In this document: positions 43,952 to 53,454 of the stretch, piece after piece | Layout: each line of letters begins with the position of its first letter | How positions within the stretch are numbered: the stretch's first letter is position 1 | Origin: Neobacillus soli NBRC 102451 | Lineage (GTDB): Bacteria; Bacillota; Bacilli; Bacillales; Cytobacillaceae | Length of the DNA stretch: 64,000 nucleotides | Direction: 5' to 3' | Assembly: GCF_001591665.1 (NCBI RefSeq) | Contig: NZ_BCVI01000003.1 | Span: forward strand, 1 to 64,000 | Program-made: the position numbers and the translations under genes | Notes under the pieces: generated by a model | What the model was told of the DNA's origin: nothing | Databases searched by the model: none | What the model saw: only the letters and a program-made list of their open reading frames with translations

Positions 43952-44995
43952 ATGCTGCAAATAGAATTGATTATTCTCTATTGCTTAAAACAATTAAATA
44001 ATGAACGAACGATCTATTCTATCTTCCACCTTTTGAATGGAAAAAAATCCTCACAAACCCTCCAAGATGCGCATTTATTTTCTTTGAAAAGATTTTTTGG
44101 TATTTATGAACCTTTAACAAGAGAATCCTTCGATAAAATAACGGAATCTATGGTAGAGAAGAACTGGATTGTTACTTGTGGTGACCAGCGATACCAGCTA
44201 ACACCTTCTGGAAAGACTCTATTAGAAAATAATAAACTACCTAATTATATAAATGGCTGGGACTATCAATTTACTTCATTAGTTTGGGAAAGGCTGAGCC
44301 TATTAGTCCAGGTCGCTTCGAATTTTGTTTTTGAGGAAGCAAAATACATTCCAATCCAAAAAGATAAAGATGTTCATTTATGGCTAAAATCCTTTTTAAG
44401 GGATTTCAATGGACAAAGGAAGGAAATGGGGAATATTGTTTATTCCGAGCTGATTGAATGCTTTAAAGAAGCAATAGGAATCAATCCATCACTTTTGGTG
44501 TTCCGGTTAACTGGTTATCAGCAAATTGGATTAACTCCATTCCAAACAGCAAAAAAGGTTAATATGGATATTCACGATTACCAGATCGGTTTTCTTAATA
44601 TACTTCATTATTTAATTCAAAAGATTAAGCAAAATCCTTCTCAGTTTCGGATTTTAGTCTTTCTTATCCGCGATGTGAACGTTGCCGATGATTTAACACT
44701 CTCATCAAGAAGGACAAGGGAATTTTTAAATGAGGGATATCCCCTTGAAATGATTGCAAAACTGAGGCATTTAAAGTTGAGTACCATTGAAGATCATCTT
44801 GTTGAATTTGCCCTTAATATCAATGGGTTCTCGATTGATGCCTATGTAGATAAAGAGCTGCAAGTAAAGATTTTAGGGATTTCGCGGCAATTAGCTACCA
44901 GGCAACTAAAACTAATTAGGGAAAACTTGAAAACGGCAACTTATTTCCAAATTAGGTTAGTCTTGGCGAAGAGTGGTGATAAGAAATGGAATTAG
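43952..44995 (+). CDS. ypbB: YpbB, helix-turn-helix protein coupled to RecS
   Basis: A 347-residue protein with a C-terminal helicase-associated helix-turn-helix (LRHLKLSTIEDHLVEFAL near residue 270). N-terminal half is helical without known motif. The next gene, recS, starts inside its last codons (10-base overlap), indicating joint action. B. subtilis YpbB has similar length (about 352). GGGGGGGCC precedes ATG. Confidence 0.87.
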   Translation: MLQIELIILYCLKQLNNERTIYSIFHLLNGKKSSQTLQDAHLFSLKRFFGIYEPLTRESFDKITESMVEKNWIVTCGDQRYQLTPSGKTLLENNKLPNYINGWDYQFTSLVWERLSLLVQVASNFVFEEAKYIPIQKDKDVHLWLKSFLRDFNGQRKEMGNIVYSELIECFKEAIGINPSLLVFRLTGYQQIGLTPFQTAKKVNMDIHDYQIGFLNILHYLIQKIKQNPSQFRILVFLIRDVNVADDLTLSSRRTREFLNEGYPLEMIAKLRHLKLSTIEDHLVEFALNINGFSIDAYVDKELQVKILGISRQLATRQLKLIRENLKTATYFQIRLVLAKSGDKKWN

Positions 44996-46497
44996 AAAGT
45001 GAATTAAAAAAATACTTTGGTTATGATTCGTTTAAAACCGGACAAAAGGATGTGATCACATCCATACTTGCGGGCCGGCATACATTGGCAATGCTTCCAA
45101 CTGGAACGGGAAAATCATTGTGTTACCAACTCCCTGGGCTTCTGCTGAAGGGACAAATTTTGATTATTTCTCCACTCTTATCGCTAATGCAGGATCAAGT
45201 TGAGCAATTTAAAAAATTTGGTGAAAAAAGAGTGATTGCTTTAAATTCTTTCCTTACTGTAGCGGAAAGAAAAAAGGTTCTATGCAATTTAAGTAAGTAT
45301 AAGTTCATTTTTATATCACCTGAAATGTTAAGTGTTCACTTTATTCTAACAAATCTTCAAGAGCTGAACATTTCTTTGTTCGTTGTTGATGAAGCCCATT
45401 GTATTTCCCAATGGGGCTATGACTTTCGACCGGATTATTCCAAATTAGGCGGTATTCGTAAGCAGTTAGGAAACCCCTTAACGCTGGCACTTACCGCTAC
45501 AGCTACAAGAAAAGTGCGGGATGACATCATTCGTTCCCTTGATTTAGATAAAATAGTAAAAATAGATTCAACGATTGACCGGCCAAATATCGGTTTTTAT
45601 GTAGAAAAGCTGCCTGATTACCGCAATAAACAATATCGGGTAATTGAGCTTGTAACAAGATTGGAGCAGCCGGGTATTATTTATTTTTCAAGTAAAAAAT
45701 CTGCGGAACAAATGGCGTCATTATTAATGGATAAACAAATTTGCCGAGCAATGGCCTATCACGGAGGCATGGACCAAAATTCAAGAATTTTAATCCAACA
45801 ACAGTTTATTCATGGTCAATTAGATGTAATCTGCGCAACGAGTGCATTTGGAATGGGAATAAATAAAGAAAATATCCGTTTTATTATCCACTATCATATG
45901 CCGATGCAAATAGAATCCTATCTCCAAGAAATCGGCAGGGCAGGTCGTGATGGTTTGCCAAGTATTGCGATATTATTGTATTCACCGGGGGATGAACAGC
46001 TGCCAATCCAGCTTGCTGAAAGTGAGCTTCCCTCAGAACAGCAAATTGATTGGCTGTTCAAAAAGGCGAACCAGCAACACACCTTGCCCGATGGAAGGAT
46101 GAATCTCAATAAGGAGCTAATGACCCTTGGAGGATTTACAGATATTCAATGGAGGATTGTGGAGGAATTTGTTGGCAATCCAGCGCTAGTAACAAGAAAT
46201 CCTGAAAGATTACAAGAAATAATTAACGACTTTATTAAGGAAAGATTATTATTTAAGAAAACTAATATTTTTCGAATGAAAAAATGGGTCGAATCAACTC
46301 TCTGCAGACGAGCGTTTATTTTTGATTATTTTGATGAAAAGATGCTGGAGCAGACTCCTTCTTGCTGCGACATTTGCGGGCTTCAACTAGACGATTACCA
46401 AACGACAAGTAAAGTTTCAACGGTAAAAAACACAGCGGAAGAAAATTGGCAGGAATATCTTGCAAAAATATTAATCAATTGTGAGTTGAGGGAATGA
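44986..46497 (+). CDS. recS: ATP-dependent DNA helicase RecS (short RecQ)
   Basis: A 503-residue RecQ-family helicase. Walker A in LPTGTGKSLCYQLPG, DEAH box VVDEAHCISQWGYDFRPDY (in part), motif III LALTATATRKV, and C-terminal motifs GIIYFSSKKSAEQM and YLQEIGRAGRDGLPS. A zinc-binding tail with CCDICG follows, but there is no HRDC domain, as in B. subtilis RecS. It works in recombination repair; the separated HTH protein YpbB may supply DNA binding. Confidence 0.93.
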   Translation: MELESELKKYFGYDSFKTGQKDVITSILAGRHTLAMLPTGTGKSLCYQLPGLLLKGQILIISPLLSLMQDQVEQFKKFGEKRVIALNSFLTVAERKKVLCNLSKYKFIFISPEMLSVHFILTNLQELNISLFVVDEAHCISQWGYDFRPDYSKLGGIRKQLGNPLTLALTATATRKVRDDIIRSLDLDKIVKIDSTIDRPNIGFYVEKLPDYRNKQYRVIELVTRLEQPGIIYFSSKKSAEQMASLLMDKQICRAMAYHGGMDQNSRILIQQQFIHGQLDVICATSAFGMGINKENIRFIIHYHMPMQIESYLQEIGRAGRDGLPSIAILLYSPGDEQLPIQLAESELPSEQQIDWLFKKANQQHTLPDGRMNLNKELMTLGGFTDIQWRIVEEFVGNPALVTRNPERLQEIINDFIKERLLFKKTNIFRMKKWVESTLCRRAFIFDYFDEKMLEQTPSCCDICGLQLDDYQTTSKVSTVKNTAEENWQEYLAKILINCELRE

Positions 46498-47102
46498 AAA
46501 AAAACTATAATGAACTAATCAAGGGGTTAACGGATAAGGAATTGCTATTTCACCTGTATTTAACACAAATAATTCTTTTTGCCATAACATTAATTTTGGG
46601 ATTTCTATTATTTGACCATTTCTCCTACTTAAATAAAATTATATGGGATGACTTTCGAATTATTTCTATTGGTATTCCAGCCGGTATTACAGTTGTGTTA
46701 GTCGATATCATATTAATGAAATGGCTGCCATCATCCTTTTATGATGATGGTGGATTGAATGAGCGGATTTTTAGAAACAAACCTATTCTTCACATCTGCT
46801 TCATTGCAGTGCTTGTCGCGTTTAGTGAGGAATTATTGTTTAGAGGGATCATTCAAACAAAAGCGGGTCTCATTCTTGCCAGCGTTATTTTTGCGATTAT
46901 CCACTATCGATACCTTTTTAATTGGTTTTTATTTGTAAATATTGTGCTCCTTAGCTTTTTAATTGGTATTATTTATGAATGGACAGGTAATTTAGCCGTG
47001 ACAATTGCAATGCATTTTATTATTGATTTTTTATTAGGTGTATATATAAAATTTAGACAACCAACAGATAATGACGATGAACAAGGTGGGGTGACTCCAT
47101 GA
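46494..47102 (+). CDS. ypbD: CPBP family intramembrane metalloprotease YpbD
   Basis: A 202-residue protein with about six helices. The Abi/CPBP motif is SEELLFRGIIQTK (EExxxR, around residues 112-124), with a second motif in FAIIHYRYLFNW and a histidine in IAMHFIID. Start overlaps recS by four bases. Probably a membrane protease related to Rce1 and bacteriocin self-immunity proteins; substrate unknown. Confidence 0.87.
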   Translation: MKKNYNELIKGLTDKELLFHLYLTQIILFAITLILGFLLFDHFSYLNKIIWDDFRIISIGIPAGITVVLVDIILMKWLPSSFYDDGGLNERIFRNKPILHICFIAVLVAFSEELLFRGIIQTKAGLILASVIFAIIHYRYLFNWFLFVNIVLLSFLIGIIYEWTGNLAVTIAMHFIIDFLLGVYIKFRQPTDNDDEQGGVTP

Positions 47103-47785
47103 ATAAAGAAGAACCTTATAGGGACCAAGCAGAAAGATTAAAGCAGCGAATTCAAAAAATTAATGAAAAAGTCGAGGTCAATGATCATTTACCTCCGAGG
47201 GAAGAGATCCATCGTCAAAAGAAGAAAAAAACAAAATGGAAGCTAAAATATCCAGTCATTCGATTATTAGTCTTATGCTTTATCCTCCTTCCAATCATTA
47301 TTTTTAGTGCCATTTCCTACCGTGATGGTGTAAAAAAAATTAATGGGATAGAAAAAAACGATGGAAACACAAAAGGATATGAACCAATCAATCTTGAACT
47401 ATTAGATAGAGAAGATGAAAATAATTCTGATAAAACGGAGGACTCTGATAAACAAAGCGTAGAGACTAACTCTGCTGCAGAACAGCCTGAAACTGATAAT
47501 AATTCCAGTGGGATTTTTCAATCATCTAGTTCATATGAATCCATCGGTAAAGGACGGGAAACAGATAAAAACAGCACACCAACAGCGGAGACCATAAAGA
47601 GCAAAACAGCTCAAAAAACAAATAAGACTATATATCATACTGTTCAGCCTAAGGAGACATTATTTTCGCTTTCAAATAAGTATTACCACTCTCAACGGGG
47701 CATGGAGATCATCAGGAAAACCAACAATCTAACTGGTGACCAAATTAATGTTGGTCAAGTTTTGAAGATACCTTTTAACAATTAG
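47099..47785 (+). CDS. ypbE: LysM-domain membrane protein YpbE
   Basis: A 228-residue protein with a basic cytoplasmic head (residues 1-55), one helix (about 57-76), a long polar Ser/Asp/Asn-rich linker and a C-terminal LysM domain (YHTVQPKETLFSLSNKYY near residue 178) outside, which would bind peptidoglycan. Overlaps ypbD by four bases and ends the ypbB-recS-ypbD-ypbE operon. Confidence 0.87.
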   Translation: MNKEEPYRDQAERLKQRIQKINEKVEVNDHLPPREEIHRQKKKKTKWKLKYPVIRLLVLCFILLPIIIFSAISYRDGVKKINGIEKNDGNTKGYEPINLELLDREDENNSDKTEDSDKQSVETNSAAEQPETDNNSSGIFQSSSSYESIGKGRETDKNSTPTAETIKSKTAQKTNKTIYHTVQPKETLFSLSNKYYHSQRGMEIIRKTNNLTGDQINVGQVLKIPFNN

Positions 47786-47808
47786 CCGATTTTTTAATCG
47801 GTTTTTTT
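47786..47808 (+). terminator. Terminator of ypbB-recS-ypbD-ypbE
   Basis: CCGATT (47786-47791) pairs with AATCGG (47796-47801), followed by seven T. Confidence 0.8.
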
Positions 47809-47872
47809 CGTTGTAAAAACATATTCAGAAGGACAAGTTCATAAGTATAGTAGGAGAAAAGGGGGCGATAAA

Positions 47873-48328
47873 ATGGATTCTCCAATCCTATTACTAGAAT
47901 ACACGGATCAAGCAACCAAGCAGATGTTAGAAAATGTGAGGAAGAGAAAGGAAAAATTCGAAAGTACGAAAAAATGGCATTTTTTTTCGATACAGGCAAC
48001 GCTACTGTTTGCTTTCACATTCCTAATTTACTTCTATTTCATTATTGCTAAAGATTATTCCTATTCATTCTTGGCAATGTTTTCTGCATCTCTAAATGAT
48101 GCAGTCAATGTCCTTTTATTAGGTATAACGTTAATAGGCTTTGGTTCGATGAATGTCTTAAAACAACAAAAGGAGAAAAAAGAAAAGGAATACCAAGAAT
48201 TAAGATGTGAAATCGTGGATCGAAGTAAGGATTTATGGAAGAAAGAAGAGGAATGGCAGAACCGCCACATTGTTTTTGAGGTAATGAAAAAGAAGTACGA
48301 CATCAATCTTTATCACGAAAAAAAATAA
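47873..48328 (+). CDS. ypbF: YpbF family membrane protein
   Basis: A 151-residue protein with two helices (about residues 42-62 and 75-97) and a long charged coiled-coil tail (LKQQKEKKEKEYQELRCEIV). Length and location match YpbF (about 147). AAAAGGGGG precedes ATG. Function unknown. Ends convergently with cotJC. Confidence 0.82.
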   Translation: MDSPILLLEYTDQATKQMLENVRKRKEKFESTKKWHFFSIQATLLFAFTFLIYFYFIIAKDYSYSFLAMFSASLNDAVNVLLLGITLIGFGSMNVLKQQKEKKEKEYQELRCEIVDRSKDLWKKEEEWQNRHIVFEVMKKKYDINLYHEKK

Positions 48329-48358
48329 GAAGCAGGCTAAGGCTGCCTCCTATTAAAG

Positions 48359-48928
48359 TTAAAAGACCTTTTTCTTGTCACGATCGTCTTTTAATATTTC
48401 AACAGCTTCACGGAAACGCTGTGAATGGATTATTTCTCGTTCACGTAGAAAACGCAGGCTATCATTTAAATCAGTATCATCACTTAAATTTATCAGCCAT
48501 TGATACGTGGCTCGCGCTTTTTCTTCTGCTGCTATATCCTCATATAAATCAGTAATAGGATCACCTTTTGCTTGAATGTATGTTGCTGTAAAGGGGACAC
48601 CGGCAGCATTGTGATAAAATAGGGCACTGTCGTGGTCTGCATAATGTGCTCCTAAGCCCGCTGCTTTCAACTGATCGGGAGTGGCATCTTTCGTTAATTT
48701 ATAAACCATTGTAGCAATCATTTCAAGGTGGGCAAACTCTTCGGTACCAATATCTGTAAGAAGTCCGATTACTTTATCAGGGATAGTGTATCGTTGATTT
48801 AAATATCGGAGTGCCGCTGCAAGCTCTCCGTCAGCACCGCCATATTGTTCAATTAAATATTTTGCCAGAGTCGGATTACAGGTGCTGACTCGAACAGGGT
48901 ATTGTAATTTTTTTTCGTAAATCCACAT
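48359..48928 (-). CDS. cotJC: Spore coat protein CotJC (manganese catalase family)
   Basis: A 189-residue protein of the ferritin-like manganese catalase family. Metal-binding glutamates and histidines are in EEFAHLEMIATMV and AEEKARATYQWL and HSQRFREAVE. It is an inner coat protein in Bacillus. The gene is last of cotJA-cotJB-cotJC on the minus strand. In B. subtilis cotJ is located elsewhere, so its position here is a local gain. GGGAGGGA precedes ATG. Confidence 0.93.
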   Translation of the reverse strand: MWIYEKKLQYPVRVSTCNPTLAKYLIEQYGGADGELAAALRYLNQRYTIPDKVIGLLTDIGTEEFAHLEMIATMVYKLTKDATPDQLKAAGLGAHYADHDSALFYHNAAGVPFTATYIQAKGDPITDLYEDIAAEEKARATYQWLINLSDDTDLNDSLRFLREREIIHSQRFREAVEILKDDRDKKKVF

Positions 48929-48979
48929 TTCCCTAATTCCCTCCCTCTCATCTTCGATTACTGGCCGGCGTTTCCGCCT

Positions 48980-49240
48980 TTATACTTGCCATGGCCATGG
49001 TGTATCATCCCAATTCCAAGGGTATCCGGAGTAACTGTTTCCGAATTGCAATAACGGGCCGAATTGGCTTTCAAATGCCTTTTTCAAATGCTTACGTTCT
49101 TTTGCATAATGATTAAATTGATTGATGGCTTCAAGATCATCATTGTGTGTATCCAAGTAAAGAGTTAGCTCGACTAAAACAAAATCAACAGCTTGAAGCT
49201 GCTCCATTAATTGATAATATTCGGCAGGTACTTGTTTCAT
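48980..49240 (-). CDS. cotJB: Spore coat protein CotJB
   Basis: An 86-residue helical protein. [21 protein letters not shown] (in part: [12 protein letters not shown]) is the CotJB family core and the end has a [14 protein letters not shown] aromatic tail. It overlaps cotJA by four bases and is separated from cotJC by 51 bases. Needed with CotJA for CotJC to enter the coat. Confidence 0.92.
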   Translation of the reverse strand: MKQVPAEYYQLMEQLQAVDFVLVELTLYLDTHNDDLEAINQFNHYAKERKHLKKAFESQFGPLLQFGNSYSGYPWNWDDTPWPWQV

Positions 49241-49467
49241 GTTGGCAATCCTCCTTCGGCTTTCTCCAACGCGTTGTAATATGGATCATGAAATGTCGTC
49301 CATAATGTGCCGCATTTGAGCGCTTCAATTGGAGAAAATTGTGGAAGGTTTGGCGGTTGGAAACCCATATATAAATGCGGCGGGGTAGAATAGGTTTTTT
49401 CTACTATCGGTTTGCAAGGGTCAAATGGACTCGTATACGGATGATAGGTTTTTTGGTGTGTATTCAT
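49237..49467 (-). CDS. cotJA: Spore coat protein CotJA
   Basis: A 76-residue protein rich in proline and tyrosine: [20 protein letters not shown], then [17 protein letters not shown], with [12 protein letters not shown] near the C-terminus, all typical of CotJA. ATG at 49467 lies six bases after GGGAGGG; the longer open frame from 49494 is unlikely. SigE control is known for cotJ; only a weak CATATCAT -10 candidate is visible. Confidence 0.9.
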   Translation of the reverse strand: MNTHQKTYHPYTSPFDPCKPIVEKTYSTPPHLYMGFQPPNLPQFSPIEALKCGTLWTTFHDPYYNALEKAEGGLPT

Positions 49468-49611
49468 TGTTACCCTCCCTTTATTTAACATCATTTAATG
49501 ATATGAATTTTTTCTTCATCAATGCCATAAATCTTTACTATTTAAAGGGTTTTTTCTCGGTTTTGTCGAAGTATACTATAAATGTAGGATTATAACTTTG
49601 GGGTGATTGAT

Positions 49612-50244
49612 TTGTTCGTAAAAAATATTATGATAGCAAAGCATGACTGTTTTACAGCACAGGCGGATGTTACTTTGAAGGAAGCTTTAGAGAGGTTAGA
49701 ACTGCATCAAATTGATGGGTTACCTGTTTTAAATGGGGAAAAGTATTTAGGTGTTGTCACAAGATATAACATTTATGAAAATTACTTTCTCTCTGAAAAC
49801 CCAAAAGATGAATATTTATCTTCCACTTTTGTCAAAGATATTGTAACCCATCAAGATAAGTTTTTAGAAGGCAGGGAATTATTTGAAAAGACACTGCTTG
49901 ATTTAAAGGATTTTCCGCTATTGGCTGTAGTGGACAAAAATCGTAATTTTCTAGGGGCCGTAACACGTTCAGATGTTATCAGCGCATTCGAAAGTGCTTT
50001 TGGTGTAAATCGTCCGGGTGTAAGAATTGCCTTTACTTCTGTTGAGACCGAAGGACGTATTGCGCGCCTTTCTGAAATTGCCCATCACTTTCACGAGCAC
50101 ATTATTTCTCTTGTTACTTTCGATGAAACAGATAAACTCGTCCGAAGAATTGTTATGAAGATTGAAAGGAAAGACAATATTGATAAGTTTACGAAGAAGC
50201 TAGAAGAACATGGATTCAGAATTTTAAGTATCGAAGAGGACTAA
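49612..50244 (+). CDS. CBS domain protein
   Basis: About 210 residues. Two CBS motifs cover residues 1-125: IMIAKHDCFTAQADVTLKEA, HQIDGLPVLNGEKYLGVVTR, then FPLLAVVDKNRNFLGAVTRS. The remaining 75 residues have an ACT-like pattern (ISLVTFDETDKLVRRIVMKI). Such proteins often bind adenine nucleotides. Start is TTG at 49612 or GTG at 49603, both near GGGGTG. It lies between cotJ and ypbG. Its partner is not known. Confidence 0.8.
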   Translation: MFVKNIMIAKHDCFTAQADVTLKEALERLELHQIDGLPVLNGEKYLGVVTRYNIYENYFLSENPKDEYLSSTFVKDIVTHQDKFLEGRELFEKTLLDLKDFPLLAVVDKNRNFLGAVTRSDVISAFESAFGVNRPGVRIAFTSVETEGRIARLSEIAHHFHEHIISLVTFDETDKLVRRIVMKIERKDNIDKFTKKLEEHGFRILSIEED

Positions 50245-50271
50245 TAAAACGAATCTGAGAATATTTTATAT

Positions 50272-50303
50272 CCTTCTCATACATTGTATGAGAGGTTTTT
50301 TTT
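50272..50303 (+). terminator. Terminator after CBS gene
   Basis: TCTCATAC (50275-50282) pairs with GTATGAGA (50286-50293), with CC/GG extending past one bulged T, followed by eight T. Confidence 0.85.
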
Positions 50304-50385
50304 ATTCCTGTCTTTTTTTTGTTTAAGTCTTATTTATGGTATGATTTCCATAGAATGTTAAGTTTAATAAAGGGGAAAAGTGATA

Positions 50386-51159
50386 ATGGGAATTTTGTTC
50401 GTTATTCTGTTTATTATTGGGGGAATTCTCCTTCTTTTATATATGCTGCGAGAGGCGTTTCTTAATAATGTGGTTGAACATGAAATGTCTTTTCCAGACT
50501 TTCCGGCATCATTCGGAAAGCTTACCATCTTCTTTATTTCGGATATTCATAAGCGAAATATATCAGATACAATAATTAATCAAGTGAAAGGGAAGGCAGA
50601 TATCGTTATCATCGGAGGCGATTTAACAGAAAAGGGGGTTCCGTTTGAAAAAGTTAAAGCAAACTTGCTGAAATTAAAACAAATTGGTCCGGTGTACTTT
50701 GTTTGGGGAAACAATGATTATGAGGTAGATTATCATAAATTGGATGCAATCCTGTTAGATTTAGGGATTAAAGTTTTGGCTAACACAGCAGTTACCTTTG
50801 AGTCAATGGAGGGGGATAAAGTTTGTTTACTTGGGGTAGATTCCCTGCATGAAGATCGCGACCGCCTTGATTTGGCCCTTTTGGATGCAGAAAAGCAAAG
50901 CTTTAAAATATTAGTTAGCCACTATCCAAGTATTACGGGAAAAATTCTTTCCCAGCATGAAATTCGCTTGGTATTAAGCGGGCATACACATGGCGGACAA
51001 ATACATATACTGGGGTATAGTCCGCATGAAAGAGGGAAAATAAAAAAATTAGAAAACACAGTGCTGTTAATTAGTAACGGGTATGGAACAACTGCTCTGC
51101 CCTTGAGGTTAGGAGCCCCCGCGGAATCCCACCTTATTACGTTAAGAAAAGGATCTTAA
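50386..51159 (+). CDS. ypbG: Metallophosphoesterase YpbG
   Basis: A 257-residue calcineurin-like phosphoesterase with an N-terminal membrane helix (residues 3-21). Metal ligands: ISDIHKRN (D-x-H), IGGDLTEKG, WGNNDYE, VSHYPSI and SGHTHGGQIHI. This order suggests activity on phosphodiesters or lipids at the membrane. ATG at 50386 follows AAAGGGG. Matches YpbG by position, upstream of mecB. Confidence 0.87.
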   Translation: MGILFVILFIIGGILLLLYMLREAFLNNVVEHEMSFPDFPASFGKLTIFFISDIHKRNISDTIINQVKGKADIVIIGGDLTEKGVPFEKVKANLLKLKQIGPVYFVWGNNDYEVDYHKLDAILLDLGIKVLANTAVTFESMEGDKVCLLGVDSLHEDRDRLDLALLDAEKQSFKILVSHYPSITGKILSQHEIRLVLSGHTHGGQIHILGYSPHERGKIKKLENTVLLISNGYGTTALPLRLGAPAESHLITLRKGS

Positions 51160-51247
51160 AAGGGATAGTTAATCTAAGACAATTCACCAACAAAACCCTC
51201 GGGCATACACTGAAAACAAGAGTCATGTCACAGCAGGGGGCAAAATC

Positions 51248-51829
51248 ATGCGCTTAGAACGCTTAACAGCCAATAAAATTAAAATTTTTTTAACCTCTGA
51301 TGATTTGTTTGATAGGGGGCTTACCAAGGAGGATATTTGGAAGGACTCCATTAAATGGAATCAGCTTTTTCATGATATGCTGGAGGAGGCAAGTCAGGAA
51401 TTTGAAGTTGATATACAGGGCTCTGTAGCGGTAGAAGTTTTCTCCCTTCAGGCTCAAGGAATGATTATGATCATTACTGTTGACGAAGTAAAAGAAGATG
51501 AAGAAATATTATATGATGGATTTATTGAAATGCAGGTTAGGGTTGAAGGATATGAGGACCTTCTTTATGAGTTTCAAGAATTAGAGGATATTATTGGTCT
51601 GGCAAAAAGACTTTCCATTGTAGAGATATTTGGGGGAAGTCTATATACAATGCAAAACCGTTACTATTTGTTATTGGATAAATTAGGGGTTGAAAAAAGT
51701 GTTTCAGCGGCCTCATTGCTATCTGAATATGGCAATGCATCGATATTAAGTCCATACATTCTTGCCGAATATGGTAAACGAATCATCGAAAATAAAGCGG
51801 TGGAAACCATTCTTCAATACTTCAAATAA
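51248..51829 (+). CDS. mecB: Adapter protein MecB (YpbH)
   Basis: A 193-residue MecA-family adapter. N-terminal LERLTANKIKIFLTSDDLFD (residues 3-22) is the substrate-binding part; the C-terminal about 110 residues bind ClpC. It hands proteins to ClpCP; paralogue of MecA. Length agrees with YpbH (about 194). CAGGGGG precedes ATG. Confidence 0.9.
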   Translation: MRLERLTANKIKIFLTSDDLFDRGLTKEDIWKDSIKWNQLFHDMLEEASQEFEVDIQGSVAVEVFSLQAQGMIMIITVDEVKEDEEILYDGFIEMQVRVEGYEDLLYEFQELEDIIGLAKRLSIVEIFGGSLYTMQNRYYLLLDKLGVEKSVSAASLLSEYGNASILSPYILAEYGKRIIENKAVETILQYFK

Positions 51830-51941
51830 AATTTTCTACTTTGAAGTATTATAGAATAGGGCCACCGCCCTTTCATGTAAATAAGGTGTCAAGGTAATAA
51901 ATAGGACGATTGTTATTTTAAGAAAACCTTTAAAAATACAA

Positions 51942-52023
51942 ATGGTAACGTTTACATATAGGCATTATAAAATAAGGGAAAGTGCGCTTTTTTTCTTGCA
52001 TAAATCAATTAAACGTGTATACT
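51942..52023 (+). promoter_or_regulatory. gudB promoter and possible upstream cre
   Basis: TTGCAT (51996-52001) and TATACT (52018-52023) are 16 bases apart, 52 bases before the start codon. Upstream ATGGTAACGTTTACA (51942-51956) matches the cre consensus at 14 of 15 positions. Carbon control of glutamate breakdown would make sense, but the site is far upstream and unproven. Confidence 0.5.
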
Positions 52024-52075
52024 TGTGTCTGAAAGAGACAACATTCGTAAAAGTGATTTATTAGGAGGATTACAA

Positions 52076-53353
52076 ATGGTAGCCGAAAAAGCTAATGAAA
52101 AGACTAATCAAGAGGAAAATCAGGATGTGTTGAAATCAACACAGACTGTTATTCATAAAGCCCTTGAAAAGTTAGGTTATCCTGAAGAGGTATACGAGCT
52201 TTTGAAAGAGCCGTTACGGTTATTGACAGTTAAAATTCCAATTAGAATGGATGACGGATCTATAAAAATATTTACGGGCTACCGTGCTCAGCATAATGAT
52301 GCTGTGGGACCAACAAAGGGCGGTATCCGTTTCCATCCAGGTGTGACTGAAACAGAGGTGAAAGCCCTTTCAATATGGATGAGCCTGAAATGTGGTATTG
52401 TCGACCTTCCATATGGCGGTGGTAAAGGTGGTATCGTTTGCGATCCTCGTGATATGTCTTTTAGAGAGCTTGAGAGATTGAGTCGCGGATATGTACGAGC
52501 AATCAGCCAAATTGTTGGACCAACGAAGGATATTCCAGCACCAGACGTGTTTACTAATTCGCAAATTATGGCGTGGATGATGGATGAATATAGCCGAATT
52601 GATGAATTTAATTCTCCTGGTTTTATTACGGGTAAACCGCTAGTACTTGGAGGTTCACACGGACGTGAATCGGCAACGGCAAAAGGTGTGACCATCTGTA
52701 TCCGTGAAGCTGCTAAAAAGAAAGGCATTCAAATTGAGGGTGCAAGGGTAGTTGTTCAAGGGTTCGGTAATGCGGGTAGTTATTTATCAAAATTCATGCA
52801 CGATGCCGGGGCAAAAGTAATTGGTATCTCAGATGCCTACGGTGCATTACATGATCCAAACGGACTTGATATCGACTATCTTTTAGATAGACGTGACAGC
52901 TTTGGTACGGTTACTAAATTATTTAATAACACGATTACAAATAAAGAACTGCTAGAACTTGATTGTGATATTCTGGTTCCGGCAGCTATTGAAAATCAAA
53001 TTACTGCAGAAAATGCCCATAAGATTCGTGCCGGCATCGTTGTAGAGGCGGCAAACGGTCCAACCACTTTGGAGGCTACTGAAATATTAACAGAGCGGGG
53101 AATTCTTCTTGTACCAGATGTACTTGCATCTGCTGGCGGTGTCACTGTATCATACTTTGAGTGGGTTCAAAATAACCAAGGTTACTATTGGACTGAAGAA
53201 GAAGTAGAAGAAAAGCTCGAAAAGGTAATGGTAAAATCATTTAAAAATATTTATGATACGGCACAAACCCGTCGTGTTGATATGCGTCTTGCTGCTTATA
53301 TGGTCGGTGTAAGAAAGATGGCAGAAGCAAGCCGTTTTAGAGGTTGGATTTAA
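52076..53353 (+). CDS. gudB: Glutamate dehydrogenase, NAD-specific (GudB/RocG type)
   Basis: A 425-residue enzyme that oxidises glutamate to 2-oxoglutarate and ammonia. Substrate-binding GPTKGGIRFHPG and LPYGGGKGGIVCDP, catalytic region PAPDVFTNSQIMAWMMDEYS (20 residues), NAD-binding GFGNAGSYL. Gene order gudB-ypdA fits GudB. The nine-base duplication that makes laboratory B. subtilis GudB unstable is absent: the sequence reads TETEVKALSIWMS with a single VKA, so the enzyme should be active. ATG at 52076 has TAGGAGG upstream. Confidence 0.94.
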   Translation: MVAEKANEKTNQEENQDVLKSTQTVIHKALEKLGYPEEVYELLKEPLRLLTVKIPIRMDDGSIKIFTGYRAQHNDAVGPTKGGIRFHPGVTETEVKALSIWMSLKCGIVDLPYGGGKGGIVCDPRDMSFRELERLSRGYVRAISQIVGPTKDIPAPDVFTNSQIMAWMMDEYSRIDEFNSPGFITGKPLVLGGSHGRESATAKGVTICIREAAKKKGIQIEGARVVVQGFGNAGSYLSKFMHDAGAKVIGISDAYGALHDPNGLDIDYLLDRRDSFGTVTKLFNNTITNKELLELDCDILVPAAIENQITAENAHKIRAGIVVEAANGPTTLEATEILTERGILLVPDVLASAGGVTVSYFEWVQNNQGYYWTEEEVEEKLEKVMVKSFKNIYDTAQTRRVDMRLAAYMVGVRKMAEASRFRGWI

Positions 53354-53376
53354 GAGCTTAGCATTGAAAGATAATG

Positions 53377-53411
53377 AAAAAACTCCTATCATAGACGATA
53401 GGAGTTTTTTC
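53377..53411 (+). terminator. Terminator of gudB
   Basis: AAAAAACTCCTATC (53377-53390) pairs perfectly with GATAGGAGTTTTTT (53397-53410). Confidence 0.9.
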
Positions 53412-53454
53412 TGTAGTAATTCCTGAACGAATGTTTTTGAGGAGTGTTATTATA

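Noticed and set aside
49564..49570. Perfect TGTCGAA before the CBS gene
   Set aside because: Same reason: no supporting promoter and no known Spo0A link for the gene.
52025..52075. N-terminal extension of gudB from the GTG at 52025
   Set aside because: It would overlap the promoter start region and the perfect TAGGAGG ribosome binding site of the ATG at 52076; the family has no such extension.
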